From Epiperipatus broadwayi (lineage: Eukaryota; Onychophora; Udeonychophora; Euonychophora; Peripatidae), in contig JAQFVV010012476.1 in the NCBI GenBank assembly GCA_028023455.1, positions 3,221,555 to 3,285,554 on the forward strand: DNA of 64,000 nucleotides, written 5' to 3'. Below the pieces are notes generated by a model. The model was not told the origin of the DNA and did not search any database. It saw only the letters and a program-made list of their open reading frames with translations. Of this stretch, positions 37,573 through 49,440 are shown one piece after another (position 1 is the first letter of the stretch; the number at the start of each line of letters is the position of its first letter). The translations under genes were made by a program, and so were the position numbers.

Positions 37573-37960
37573 TATCTAAAAACAACCAGTAAATCTAAAA
37601 ACATTGATAATGAAAGAAGCGCTAGCCTAAAGGCATCAGAGGACAGGATATATAGCTCTGAAAAGTTTGGAAAAAGAAAAAAAACATCTTTGTTGCAGAA
37701 AAGTGCCAGTAAACTATGTGCTGTTCAAAATCATGAATTCAAAAATTGTTCCTATCATGATAAGGGGCTAAACGTCAGGAATCTGGCTATTGTTCCTGAA
37801 GTCCCCTAAAAATGTTCAATGAAGCTGCTAAATTCTTTCCGGACAAAAATCAGGCTGCCAAAATCAAATAAAATGCTGTTCAAGTAATCAATCAAATGGT
37901 GCCTATGTTTTTTACCAACTCAGACATGTAACCTAAGGATCTACCGGAAGAAATAGGTAA
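37534..37960 (+). pseudogene. Degenerate coding relic of unknown origin
   Basis: Open frame from about 37534 to 37809 (92 codons; first ATG at 37570). It includes the basic, serine-rich SKSKNIDNERSASLKASED and a C-H-C pattern, KLCAVQNHEFKNCSYHDKG. A +1-type change near 37795 continues a second frame (KMFNEAAKFFPDKNQAAKIK, stop, then AVQVINQMVPMFFTNSDM, stop). Composition is less AT-biased than the neighbours and looks like decayed coding sequence. The C...H...C spacing weakly recalls gag knuckles of Pao/BEL retrotransposons, but I do not recognise a family and would not name one. Confidence 0.3.
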
Positions 37961-39654
37961 TATATTTCCATAAATTTCTGGCCAGTTCCGAACTTTATTT
38001 TACACTCCCTTTTAGAGCTCTTTTATTCTTTAATATAACAATCTTTATAAAACCTTTTATTCATGCTACTGTAAATTTATATCGTAATTCTCTCAATCTC
38101 TAGTCTTTAAACTTTCTCTTTTCTTACTTGGTGGTTCATTTACTATATTATATATATCTTTATCGTGTGATTTATTAATGTCATTTATTTTTAATTATAT
38201 GCCAATAATCTTTCTACTCGATGATCTCCTTTGTTTCCTTTGCCTTGTGCAAATAATAATATATTAATTCTAAGAGTAATTCACACCCATTCGGACTAAA
38301 TTTACAGTTCTATCAATTATCGAGTCGAAAGAAATTATTAAATGTGTGTTATTTTTATAATTGGCTAATAATAAATTATTAGCTCCATTTTTAATCTATG
38401 CCCCAGCTATTTTTTGTTTTCACCAATATGTATTTATTCATATATAATCTTAAAATGTTTTTATTGCAAAAAGGGCCGATAAATGATTAAATATATTTTA
38501 ATTCAACTTTGTTATTTTCTATTAAGATTCAGGAAGGGCACGATGATTGGGGCATAATTAATATGATTTTACAAATACTTTAAAATAGTTTTCGTTAAAA
38601 GCTCATTTGACTTTAATTAATTTGATCAAGTCATCACATAGAGCATTCTATAGGGGTTTTAGTATTCAAACGATGACTATCAAGTCATTATCTTCGAACG
38701 GTGCTGACGTAGGGCAATCTTCCGCTCCGTTAGGCTGGTCAGTGATCATATTTCTGTTATTTAAATTATCGAGGAAGAAAGCTCTTCCTTTCCTGTTCAT
38801 ATTAGTCAAAGGGCATAAGACTTGTCAGAAGCAAGCCGCCATAGGACTTTGATTATCGACTAGCCATTGGCTTTCAATTTCACTTTATAGCTCATAATTC
38901 GTCAGCACCGTTACCTCTCTGTTCCAGTAAAGCCCGCTCTGATGCTCGTAATTCATGATGAAGTGATTTAAATTAATGTCCAACAAATTCTCCGTTTTAT
39001 CTCAAAATAAGTTTGCTAATAAAAATTAAAGTTATGCCCTAAAATACGTATCTTGCTCTTCATGAATTGACTTGCGAATGTGAAAATAAATATCACATTC
39101 TTTCATATAAAATTAGAGTAAAAATTTCCTCTACTAATGAACACCTTTATCTGCCTTTTATTTTCTTGTTGGGGGCATAGACATAGAATTCCAATATTGC
39201 GTAATATCCATTGGCATATAATAAAAACCGCCACTCTTATTATAATTCTAAACTATATTAAAGGCTAGAGGTCAGTAATATAATCATTATCTTATTCAAC
39301 CAAACAAATTATTATTATTAAATATTTTCTAAACATACTTGGTTTCTAAGTTCATAATTCTTTTATAATTATTTTAATGTTAATACTCACTGTCTGTGTT
39401 AGCAGCCTAAACATATACATATGATTCGATTTAAAATTATTTTAGTCCGTTTATTATCAGATATTAATGTCAGTTCAGGGGTCTCTGATCCTCACCAACC
39501 ATTGAGCTAGTTTCTTGGTGCATAGCACTGTGCCATCGATTTAGATTTCTACTAACCTGAGCTGTTGAGTTGGGTTTAAATTCAGTTTTGGTTTAGCTTA
39601 GTTTGGATCCGACTTGCAGTTCTTTTGGTGGATTTTTTGACTGGTACAATATAT
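37961..39654. other. Unassigned interval with a CpG-retaining patch
   Basis: At about 38600-38960 base composition rises and CpGs are retained. AACGGTGCTGACG at about 38698-38710 reappears inverted as CGTCAGCACCGTT at about 38899-38911. A plus frame at 38607-38852 has no recognisable domain. Could be regulatory; unproven. Confidence 0.3.
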
Positions 39655-39656
39655 AT

Positions 39657-40170
39657 ATAAGGATTAAAATAAAACTTCATATAACATTACAATACTAGCC
39701 AAAACAACAAAATTTTACTAAAATTCTTACACAACCATGGTTTCATTTATTAACAAATAGATCTTCTCAAGTTTGTTATTAAAACAAGCAAAATTCTCCA
39801 TACAGTAGTGCCACTCAGTGCCAACCAAAGTAATCAATGGATGCCAGAAGGCTTGTGCCTAAATCCCTATCTAGTACCTACTAATTCAATATCTCCAGAC
39901 TAGTTTCTGGCTTGTGGCCTTTGTCAGTGGGGAGCTTTGGATCTGAGAGCACTGCACCTAGATCTTAGGATCCATTGATTATTGTGGTTGGCACTGAGTG
40001 GCACTACTGTATGGAGGGTTTTGCCTGTTTTAATAACAGTTATGTGCTGGCATAAAAAATAGTGGTCATGTGATGACAAGTTTGGTAATAGATAAAACCA
40101 GGGCTGTGTAAGAATTTTAGTAAAATGTTGTTGTTTTCCCAGTAATGTAGTGTTATATGAATTTTTATTT
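39657..40170. repeat. Outer foldback hosting an F1 insertion
   Basis: The left arm (aacaaaattttactaaaattcttacacaac, about 39705-39735) is mirrored after the F1 insertion by gtgtaagaattttagtaaaa and gttttcccagtaatgtagtg (about 40106-40155). The loop of this older hairpin, around tctcaagtttgg, received F1. Confidence 0.75.
39768..40084. repeat. Foldback F1 copy with 8-bp target duplication
   Basis: CAAGTTTG at 39768-39775 and 40077-40084 flanks a 301-bp element. It is a complete left arm joined at cttaggatc to the outer part of the right arm (cattgattattgtgg...tggagggttttgcc), then the terminus ending catgtgatga. Same architecture as the copies at 24163 and 28846. Confidence 0.82.
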
Positions 40171-40620
40171 TATTTTTAATTGCTATTACAGTATTAAGCA
40201 GTATTTAATTTTTATATAATGATTAGTACATCATAATGTTACAAGTTATTATGCTTAAATAACATAAAGTCTCATATAAAACAAACTAAGATAAAGACAA
40301 TCTTCATTATTGATTTAATCCTGTACTTGAATATACAGAGGAATGAGTCTCTAGGATTATTAGGGATTTTATCCCTGTTGATCTATTGTTTCTCTAAAGT
40401 CTGTGCTTATGTGATCCAGGCTTATTCACAGAATCACACATCAGTTTATTATTACTATGAGTGTTTTAATCTGAGTCCTGGTTGTACCCACTTCACATTC
40501 CAATTTACTTGCTCACAGATTTGATATTTCTTTTTTTTATTGCTAAATTGTAATTTTCATTATTTAATAAATCTTTAATTTTTCTCTCTCAGTTTCTCTC
40601 TCTCTATAAATGTCTTTAAC
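40171..40620. other. Unassigned AT-rich interval
   Basis: A short CT-repeat at 40583-40608; otherwise nothing recognised. Confidence 0.3.
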
Positions 40621-41166
40621 AGATTATCAATACAGAAGGAAATATATTGGATGAAATTAATTACAGAATTGAACTTGAATGGAATACTTTTGACAGCAAT
40701 AATTTAATATTAAAAGGAAATATACTTAAATGTTTGAAAAAAGAAAGACTTTAAGTAGAACTGTTTTAACAGTTTTCATTTATGCATCTGAGACTCGGAA
40801 ACTTAAAGAATCAATGTACTGACTCCAGATCACCCAATGAAGGAGGGAGAGATGAATGTTAAAAGAAACAAGAAATGATCAAAATGAAATACATGACTGA
40901 GTAAACAAACAAGTATCACATATCACTGAAAGAATTAACAGACTGAAATGATAGTGGGATGGACATATTGCTAGAAGAGCTAATAATAGACGGTCAGTTA
41001 AAGTCTTAAAATGTATTCCAAGAAATGGTAAAAGCATAGAAAAAGACTACATATGAGATGGATGGCTGAAATAAGAATATTTGCTGATATGATGTTGAGA
41101 AGAGTAGCTATGGATAAATAAACATGGAGAGACTTTTATCCTGCAGTAGATTGATAATGGGTGATA
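40621..41166 (+). pseudogene. RTE LINE C-terminal fragment, heavily mutated
   Basis: Plus strand. It begins in the connection region (INTEGNILDEINYRIELEWN) and continues through stop-riddled homologues of the tail seen at 31591-31824, ending cctgcagtagattgataatg. It has many stops and is among the oldest RTE copies in the window. Confidence 0.75.
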
Positions 41167-41206
41167 TATGTATATAATAAAATATTATAACAGATGTTTT
41201 AGATGG

Positions 41207-41432
41207 AAATATTTAATGTGTGGAGTGAGCCATTTATAAGTAACTTAATTAGAAAACATTTAAACTGGAACAAATTGACCCAGGTCAAGACCTAATGTAA
41301 CACTGACAGACTGATGAACGCAATCAGCCTGTGAATGTTACATTAGCTCTTGGCCTGGGGCAGTTTGTTCTAGGTTAAGTGCTTCCTAATTAATGTACTT
41401 ACAAATGAATAACTTCACACATTAAATATTTT
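41207..41432. repeat. Small hairpin element (about 226 bp)
   Basis: aaatatttaatgtgtggagtg is mirrored by cttcacacattaaatattt; the inner arms aggtcaagacctaatgtaac and gttacattagctcttggcct pair. The loop at 41311-41317 contains CTGATGA. It lies immediately after the RTE fragment. Confidence 0.7.
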
Positions 41433-41487
41433 CACATATATAATAAGTGTAATAATGTTCAAGGCTAGATGGGTTTGTAGGTAATCG

Positions 41488-41664
41488 TTAAAACTAGTCA
41501 ACACTAAGACAATCACACTATCAATAACAATGAGGAATTTCAAACTGTTGGCAAAAGCAGCCTCCTTTTAACAACAATGGTGGAATAAAGGAAGTTGCCT
41601 TGACAACAGTTTGAAATTCTTGATTGTTATTGATATGGATTGTCTAAGTGTTGACTGGTTTTTA
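41488..41664. repeat. Small hairpin element F7 (about 177 bp)
   Basis: taaaactagtcaacactaag is mirrored by cttagacaat...gttgactggtttttaa type sequence (right edge 41641-41664); inner arms aatttcaaactgttggc and ttgacaacagtttgaaatt. One arm recurs alone at 63001-63090. Confidence 0.7.
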
Positions 41665-42435
41665 ATATATATATATACATATAAAGTCATATAAATAAAT
41701 ATATTTTCTTTATTAATATACAAGGTTTCATTAATTGCATTTTAATTGTAATTGCTTCCAAATTGTATTATTTTTATTTTGAAACTTTAATGTTTGCAAT
41801 CTGTTTTATGCTTCAAAGTGATTATATTTATTTTTATCAGTAAAATGATGTATAATCTGTTTATATTTTTGTATGCATGTTTTCAATAGAGTGTGGTTTT
41901 ATTATGTTATTATAAGAATCTTCACATGTAATAATATATGTACTTCCCATGTATTAATCATTTTTATTTTTGAGTTTTATTTTTGTTTGTATTTTAATGT
42001 ATTTTTTTTTAAGTAATTATATTTATTTTTCTTGTGTACTCATATTTATTTTTAAACTAAAATAGGTTATTACTTTTTAGTTTATTAGTACTTTATATGC
42101 TTTTTTATTAACTTATTGTGTCTGCGTATGTTAGTTACAAATTGTGCATTATGCAAACAAGAGAAGCTCAATTTCAAGAAAATTATATGGATGAGTGCTT
42201 TCAGGAACCTTTAGATCCCATATTCCTAGACTATCTTATGAGTATTGGTTGGAGTTGTGATTTTTAAAAGACGGGGTAATAATTTGAGCTTCACTTGTTT
42301 GCGTAACTTGCAATTGGTAACTTACTACTCGAAGGTGAAGTGTAAACAAGAATTTTGTGTCTGTGCATGTTTCTGTCTGTATGTCCACATTTTTGAAATT
42401 TGCTCCAGTTGAGTTTTTTTGAAGTTTTAACAAAA
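41665..42435. other. Unassigned AT-rich interval
   Basis: No supported gene. The minus frame at 42236-42433 has no family features. Confidence 0.3.
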
Positions 42436-42887
42436 TAATATGTAAAAAAAAATTTAAATAATGCTTTTATGTAAACACTACTAACTGTCTAAAAAGTAAA
42501 AAAAAATAGCAAAATAATCCAACTAAAAATTAGAACAAAACTGAATCTTAATTAATTTGTCATTCTTGGAAAATATCAGATTCCTTAAGAATCTAGGCTT
42601 GTTATATAACAATTAGAAATTGAAGAATATTGTCATTTCATAAAAGCATTTGAGGCCTTTTTGATTTTTATGATTTATTTGAGCCTCAAATGCCTTTTTG
42701 AAATGATAATATTCTTGCAATTTCCAATTGTTTTCTAAGAAACCTAGATTCCTAAGATGGCGAATTAATTAAGATTCAGTTTTGTTCTACTTTTTAGCTA
42801 GATTATTTTGCTATTTTTTTTTAACTTTTTAGGCAGTAACAGTTTACACAAAAGCATTATTTTTAAAAATTTTTTTTTACATATTAT
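42436..42887. repeat. Foldback element (about 450 bp)
   Basis: Nearly symmetrical hairpin. taatgcttttatgtaaac near 42458 mirrors gtttacacaaaagcatta near 42842; agaacaaaactgaatctta near 42532 mirrors taagattcagttttgttct near 42769; aaaagcatttgaggc mirrors gcctcaaatgcctttt around the centre at about 42660. Single copy in this window. The plus frame at 42808-43071 starts within its right arm and is not supported. Confidence 0.8.
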
Positions 42888-44056
42888 TTCCTTCATATAT
42901 TTTTGTATAATATGTCATATTTATAATATTGTTAAATCATACATTTATTTTTTTATTCTATTTTTATTGACCCTTTTAGTGAAGGATCCAGACAAAATAT
43001 TTTTTCTACATAAGACACACTTTTCTTTTATCACTTTTATTTTGTTGTTTAGGATATATTTATATTTATAACCATAAAGTTTTTATTTTTTGATTTATTT
43101 CATTATAGAATAATTTGCATTTATTTCCCTTTTCATTGAATATCAAAATACTTACCCTATATAACTTTTATAGAATACAGGTTTATAATTTAAAGCATGT
43201 AATATATATTTTCAAACTTTCTTATATATTCCTCTGCTATTGGGTATACTTAGAGTTCTAATTTGTTTTTTATTTTATCAAAATGACATTAATGTGACAC
43301 ATTCTAAGAAATTATTAAAAATCTATTATATATATTTGTATATCATATTTATTTGTAAATAAAAAACAGTTTGGGTATAATAATAAATATATAAGAAATT
43401 GTGAAAGAAAATTAATTTAAAAATATATAAACAAACAATATTAAAAATATTTTACTTTTAATAAAATTAAAGATAATTATAAAACATTAAATATTAAAAT
43501 GACATAAGATGGGGGGAAAAAGTAACCTATTAACTTATAGGAAGAAAAAACTAATTAGATAAAAACAAAAATTAAATATATATAAAAAACTAAATAAATT
43601 AATGTCACTAAATAATAAAAAACAAAATAATAAAGTTAAATAATAAAAAATGCAACAGAAATGGAAAAAATAATCGTAATATTAACAATTCAATTAGAAA
43701 GGCAAAAAATCTTAAATAAAAATAACATTAATACAAGAATAAATAATAAAATCTATGGTACTATAAATATAGATAAAATTTAATAAATTTATTGAAAACA
43801 GAATTTCAAATAAGCCAAATAAAAATATTAAATAAAGATTAATATATACTCCTACAATGTACATAAAATATGGAAAAGTTCTCATTCACATAAAAGTGGA
43901 AATGTTGCATGACTTTGATGAGATTTTAATTTTTCAAATTTTTATGTTCTAAATGTAAATACTGCTCAAGATATCATATTGCTTTTATTTATTTATTGCT
44001 GGTATTTTGAAAATTTGTACAGTTTATTATAGTGTTTTGGTTATTACGTATATATA
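42888..44056. other. Very AT-rich unassigned interval
   Basis: Nothing recognised. Composition is close to pure A+T between 43370 and 43860. Confidence 0.35.
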
Positions 44057-47053
44057 TCATCATCAACCATTATCAATCCACTGCAGGATGAAGATCTCTC
44101 CAAGTTCAATCCATCTTCTCCAATCTTTACTTTCTTTTCGCCACATCACCCCTGCACACTTTCTTCTTTCATCCATCCATCTCACATGTGGGGTCTTTCT
44201 AGGTCTTTTACAATCTCTTAGAATCCAGTTTAAGATTTCAATTATCCAACTATTATCATCTCTTCCAGCAATATATCCAGCCTAACTCCACTTTAGTCTT
44301 TTAATTTTTTCAATGAGTTCAGTAATACCTGTTTGTTCTTTTATCCATATATTGCATTTTCGATCTCTTCTTGTTACATGCATCTCTCTATACTTCTTTG
44401 AGCAGTCTTAAATATCTGTATTGCTCTTTTATTAAGTGTTTAAGTCTTGGATACATAAGTAAGAACTGGTAAAACACATTTATTAAAAAACCTTCCTTTT
44501 CAAACACATAGGCATATTTCCTTTTAGTATCAAGTTGTTTCTACCAAAAGCACTCCAACGAAGTTTAATTATGATTAATTTCATCCATTATGTTTCCATC
44601 TGTATTAATAATCTGACCAAGGTAATTGTAGCTGTTAACTTCTTCTAACTCATCATAATCAATCTTTATTTTTATATTTTGAAAAAATCCATTGAACATT
44701 ACTTTAATTTTTTTAACATTTATCTTTAGTCCTACTTTCATCTGATAACTCCAGCATCATTTCCTGCAGCTCTAAAGCATTATTTGCAAAAACAACTACA
44801 TCATCTGCAAAATCTAAATGACGTAAATAATCTTCATTTACGTTCACTCCTTTAAATTCCCATTTTAAACCACAAAATACTTCTTGCAGCACTGCTGTAA
44901 AAAGTTTTGAAGATATGGAGTCACCCTGTCTTACACCCTTCTAAATGTTGAATTTCCCATTATCATTATGTAATCTAATTGTTGCTGTTGCATTTTTATA
45001 AATATTCTTTAAAATATGACAATATCCTAGATCTATATTTTGATGATACAATGCTTTAATCACTGAAGAAATATTTATAGAATCAAATGCCCTTTTATAA
45101 TCTACAAATCCAAAGCATAATGGCAAACCATATCCATTTGTCCTTTCTATAACTTCTCTCAATACCTGGATATGATCTACTGTACTAAAACCACTTTTAA
45201 ATTCAGCTTGTTCTCTTCATTGGTGGAAATCCAGTGTTCTCTGTAGACGAATTATAATTATATTGGTAAAAATTTTGCATAAAACAGATAAAAGGCTGAT
45301 AAGTCTGTCAAGCATTGTTAGCTGAGAGGTCAGCACAACCATCTTGCAAGCAAGCAGTTGTTTGTAGATGGTGGTTGTGGGTTCGCTTCCTGGCTGATGC
45401 TATGACATATAGGAAAAAAAGTCTGTAATTTCTAATATCTTCTTTATCACTTTTTAAAAATATTAATATTAATACTGCATTCTTTCAATCATCTGGTACA
45501 TCTTTATCATTTAGACATTTGGTATATAACTTTGCTAAATTTTTTTCTATTCTTCACCTGCTTCTTTTAATATATCAATTATAATTCCATCATTAACTGG
45601 AGCCTTTGCTTTTTTTCATAAATTTAATTACATGTCTCACTTCCTTATTCAAAATTTTGGGCAATTTGGAAGATATAATAGTTATAGGAGGTACTTGTTC
45701 TTTATTAATATATCATTCTGGATACAAGTCTTCTATACAATTCATGATATCATCTCTCTTTTTATTAATAATTCCATATTTTTTTTATTCTTGCAATATA
45801 AATTTCCTACCAATACCAAAATGTTGTTTTACACTCTTGAGACTTTTTTTCTCTTATACAGCTTTCCTTGCTAGCTCACAGTTATACTTTCTTATACTAT
45901 TTCCAACTCTTTTCTGCACCATTTTTCAAAATTTGAGGTATTTATTTGTATTTAATGTATTATTTTTGTATATCTTCATATTCCTTCTTTCCTTCATAAA
46001 TTCTCTAGTCTCAGTATAAATTTTATTGGCCAATGGCTTCTTTTTTCTCCCAGCTATCTTTGTTGCAGTTTTTAAAGTGTTTCAGGTATTTTCTTATTAA
46101 TTTTATTCAAATCTGAATCATGTTCAAAATCTACTAATACTTGAAATCGAATTGTAAGTTCTAATTTAAATTTATTAGAATGTTTCTGAAAATTAGGAAT
46201 ATCAACTGTAAATATTATTTTTCTTAATAATTTTTCTCTCTAGTTTTGCATTAACATGTATCTTACACCTCACTTATCGATAATCATTTCCTATGTTAAA
46301 TTTATTAAGAACATTACAATCTTAAAATATGTATTTTCTGTTAGTCAAAATATAATCCAATTCTGGTGTGTCTTCATTTGGATGCTTCCATGTCTATTTC
46401 CTTTTAACATTTTTCTCAAAAAAAGATTTCATAATATAAAGGTTTTTTTTCTGTAAACTCCACATGTCTATGTCCTCTTTCATTTCTATTACCATAACCA
46501 AAATTACATACAGCACTTTCATCTTTCATTTGTTTACCAATTCTAGCATTAAAGTCTCTCATAACAATTTTAAAATGCTGTTTACTCTGATCAAAAGACT
46601 TTTGTACATGATATAAAAATCTTATGTTACTTCATCACTATGAGAACTTGTTGGGCCATAAACCTGAATTATCTGCATTTTGTATCTGCTATTAAGTTGT
46701 ATAACTAATCTTGCCATTCTGTCCATCAATCTCCACAATATTGTTCTTCCACTTTTTATTTATAATGAATCCTACTCCACTTGAATTTTCAATATTTGTG
46801 CCTTTATAGTGGAGTACATGTCCACTTTTTAAATGAATTGTCTCTTCACCTTTTCTTCTAACTTCACAAAATCCAATAATGTCCCATTTAATATAAGACA
46901 GTTCTTCTTTTAATTCTTGAAATCTTCCTTCACTTGAAAGTGATGTGCAATTGTAAGTACTTAAATAAAAAGTCATCATCAAATGGCAGCCTGGGTCAAC
47001 AATCAGGGGATTCTTAGCAACCTCCACCTTGGTTAGTGACTTTACATCCTCCT
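44057..47053 (-). pseudogene. Near-full-length RTE-type LINE (APE endonuclease and reverse transcriptase)
   Basis: Minus strand. The 5' end (47027-46692) encodes an APE endonuclease start, with LSTYNCTSLSSEGRFQELK, DIIGFCEVRRKGE (metal-binding Glu region) and NSSGVGFIINKKWKN. The middle is frame-broken. The reverse transcriptase is visible at 45162-44941 (LPLCFGFVDYKRAFDSINIS, motif A) and by DNA homology for the FADD and C-terminal parts down to the TGATGA tail at 44057. Total about 2.9 kb once the SINE at 45309-45418 is removed, close to the ~3 kb usual for RTE elements. Many stops and frameshifts make it dead. Its 5' side is cut by a (TA)n run and an LTR-like repeat. Plus-strand frames at 44007-44285, 45606-46019 and 46256-46456 are antisense shadows. 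Confidence 0.88.
45301..45426 (+). repeat. tRNA-derived SINE inserted in RTE, with target duplication
   Basis: AAGTCTGT at 45301-45308 recurs at 45419-45426. Between them: agcattgttagctgagaggt (box A), ttgtgggttcgcttcc (box B), tgatgctatgacatat and an A-run. Same SINE family as 15265 and 29659. It interrupts the antisense RTE, so it is younger. Confidence 0.88.
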
Positions 47054-47077
47054 GAAAATATATATATATATATATAT

Positions 47078-49287
47078 TGTAACGAGCACAGACGTTCGTT
47101 ACATTGTTTTTTTTTATATTTATTAAACATGAAAGTAAATCAAAAAGTTCGCATTTAAAAATTTTCTTTAAGAATTAAAAATTGAAATTAAATATCATCT
47201 TAAACTCGTATATATTAAATTGCACAGATAAAAAAAATTATTAAAATAAAACTGTATTAAAAATAGAAAAGGTATTTTAAAACAAAAACTTAAAAAGATT
47301 TAGAGATAAAAATATATCTTTGATTTGGAAAACAGGTTAATTAATCAGAAATGGAAATGATTGTTAATTAGTTAAATGTAAACCAGCCTTGGGCATTTAA
47401 ATGTAAAAACATCGGTCAGAGAGGAAAACAATAGAAACTTTTAGCAAATGAAATAAATCCATTGGGAAATCGGACCTCAACGAAAAGGATCATCGCATCG
47501 ATGACGTAATGTAAATGCAATCCTTCAAATGAATATAAAAGGACATGGTTGAAAATTATTAGGGACTGGATTATGATTATTATGATGTGACAGATAGGTG
47601 TTAGTGCGGAGGTGCGGGAGAAGCGATGGAAGAGACGCACGATTCAATCACTTCAGTTTTGCCAAAGAAAGAAAGAAAGAGAAATGAACTATCGTTTTTC
47701 TACATTGAGGACCAGTTAAAACAAAAACCTCCGGATGGATAAATAAATCGGCCAACAGAATATCAATCTTAGGACGGCGTGGGAATTTATGTTCATGGCA
47801 AGCAACGGATAAAGTTGGACATTTTAAGAATCGTAAGAACTTTATATTCACTTGAAACAATAAGAACTCTAAATTTTAAAACTTTTTAGTAAATAATGCA
47901 ATAGAATCCTATCTGACCAAACTAAATTCTTTATTAATAGTGTTATTTGATGTATTTTTTTTCTTATTTATGTAAAATCATTTCCATTTATTTATTTTTT
48001 ATTCTTTAAGTTTTTATCATGATTTTTTTTTGTTTTTCGTTAAATTAATTATATAAATGTTAAACTTAAGTCGGGCATGAATGGCTGTATAGATTTGTAA
48101 AGTTATATTAGGGGAGGGAAATCTTAGGTTATTTGTTTCGTGGTTAAATTGGGTCAATGGATTGGATATATTGGTGTGATTAGTAGATGTAATATTGATT
48201 CGCTATGGGCAGAATCGATTCATACGCCGCACACTTCCATTTGCCTATGGAAGGAATTATAAGTCGGATACCGCAGTTCCTTTCTATAGAGTTTTTTGTT
48301 TTATTGCTCTTCTTTGCAGATAGATGTAATATTCCTATCTCATAAGAGGCAATTTCTTCCCTTAACCTTTTGTGCTGCTGTATTTTATTACATTGAATAC
48401 ATCGATATATCAGATGAATTGATGCCAGTTTGACTACGAATTTTAGTCTAAGGTTAAATAGGGATAGAATGTTTATTTTCAAAAGCAAATTTATCTGGTC
48501 TATTCATACTCGACCCTAAATAAAAATGCATTAAATTTAAGTTGTTTATAGATGCTTGCATGGATTGTTTATTGGTTAACTATGTTTTGCGTTTCCATAT
48601 TTGATCAAAATATATAGACATTCGATAAATAATGATACCTTACGGTGAGTATCTAAAATGTATTTATTCGGATGTCTTTTAAATTATTGGTGACAATGCA
48701 AGTATCTTATGGTGAATACTAATGGGTTACGTATAAATTTCCCTCTGCAATTGTCAGTAATCAATAATAATCAATAATTTTGTATTTTGATCGTTTATGT
48801 TTATTTTGAAATGTTTTTGACCGTGGAATCTATGTAACCGATCTATATTCAACATTATAAACAAGCTTTCATAAATTTATCTGTGCGAACTTAATTAAAA
48901 ATGTAAAATTAGAATATAATAGTAATTAAATGTAAATTAAAGTCAAAAATGTAGGTTAAATTTTGAACTGTAAAACTAATACTAAAATAATTTTAAATCT
49001 TATATATATGTGAAATAAATAAATGTTTGTGTGTTAATTACTGGCAGTGGCTTATTTTATTTATTTTTTAATGTTGAAATCTAATTAGATAAGTTATGAT
49101 ATTATTAAATCTCTGCTACTCCCAGAGCTAGTGACATGGGCTAACGACCAGAACCAAAATATTTAAAAAAATTTTTTTTTTTTTTGACTTACGTATCTGC
49201 CTACTTTATAAATTTTTCTAGGTTCAAATGCCTAGATGGCGCCCCGTAGTGCAGATTACGTTAAGTCGCTTTCTCCGGATCGTTACA
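47078..49287 (+). mobile_element. LTR-like repeat (TGTAACGA family), complete copy 3
   Basis: 2210 bp from TGTAACGAGCACAGACG to CTCCGGATCGTTACA, flanked on both sides by TA runs (47059-47077 and 49288-49301). The termini TGTAACGA/TCGTTACA are inverted. The start also contains an internal short palindrome, TGTAACGA...TCGTTACA, within 26 bases. No long ORF; the minus frames 47416-47640 and 47648-47860 correspond to one frame in copy 1 split by a shift. A solo LTR of a Ty3/gypsy-like element is the favoured reading, and a non-autonomous DNA element is possible. It adjoins the 5' end of the antisense RTE. Confidence 0.75.
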
Positions 49288-49309
49288 ATATATATATATA
49301 ATAAAGAAT

Positions 49310-49440
49310 AGAAATAAGAAGATTATATCCATGTAAACAGAGACAACTTTTGTTTTTTTATGTTGTCAGGAAAGTATTAATTATCACTAATTGACAATGT
49401 TCATTAGGCTAAAATGTTTCTTCATTAACCAGCTCTATTG
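49310..49440. repeat. Dispersed repeat R8, copy 1
   Basis: Shares agattatatccatgtaaac, gttgtcaggaaagtattaa and ttatcactaattgacaatg with 53513-53660 and 62333-62480. In the 53.5 kb copy the repeat follows a zinc-finger relic, so it may derive from the 3' end of that gene family's transcript. Confidence 0.5.

Noticed and set aside
38607-38852. 81-codon frame in the CpG-retaining patch as a gene
   Set aside because: No domain, no clear continuation, and no conserved start context; kept only as part of an unassigned interval.
45606-46019. 137-codon plus-strand hydrophobic frame resembling a membrane protein
   Set aside because: It is antisense to the RTE LINE coding region; the hydrophobicity is an artefact of AT-rich antisense codons.
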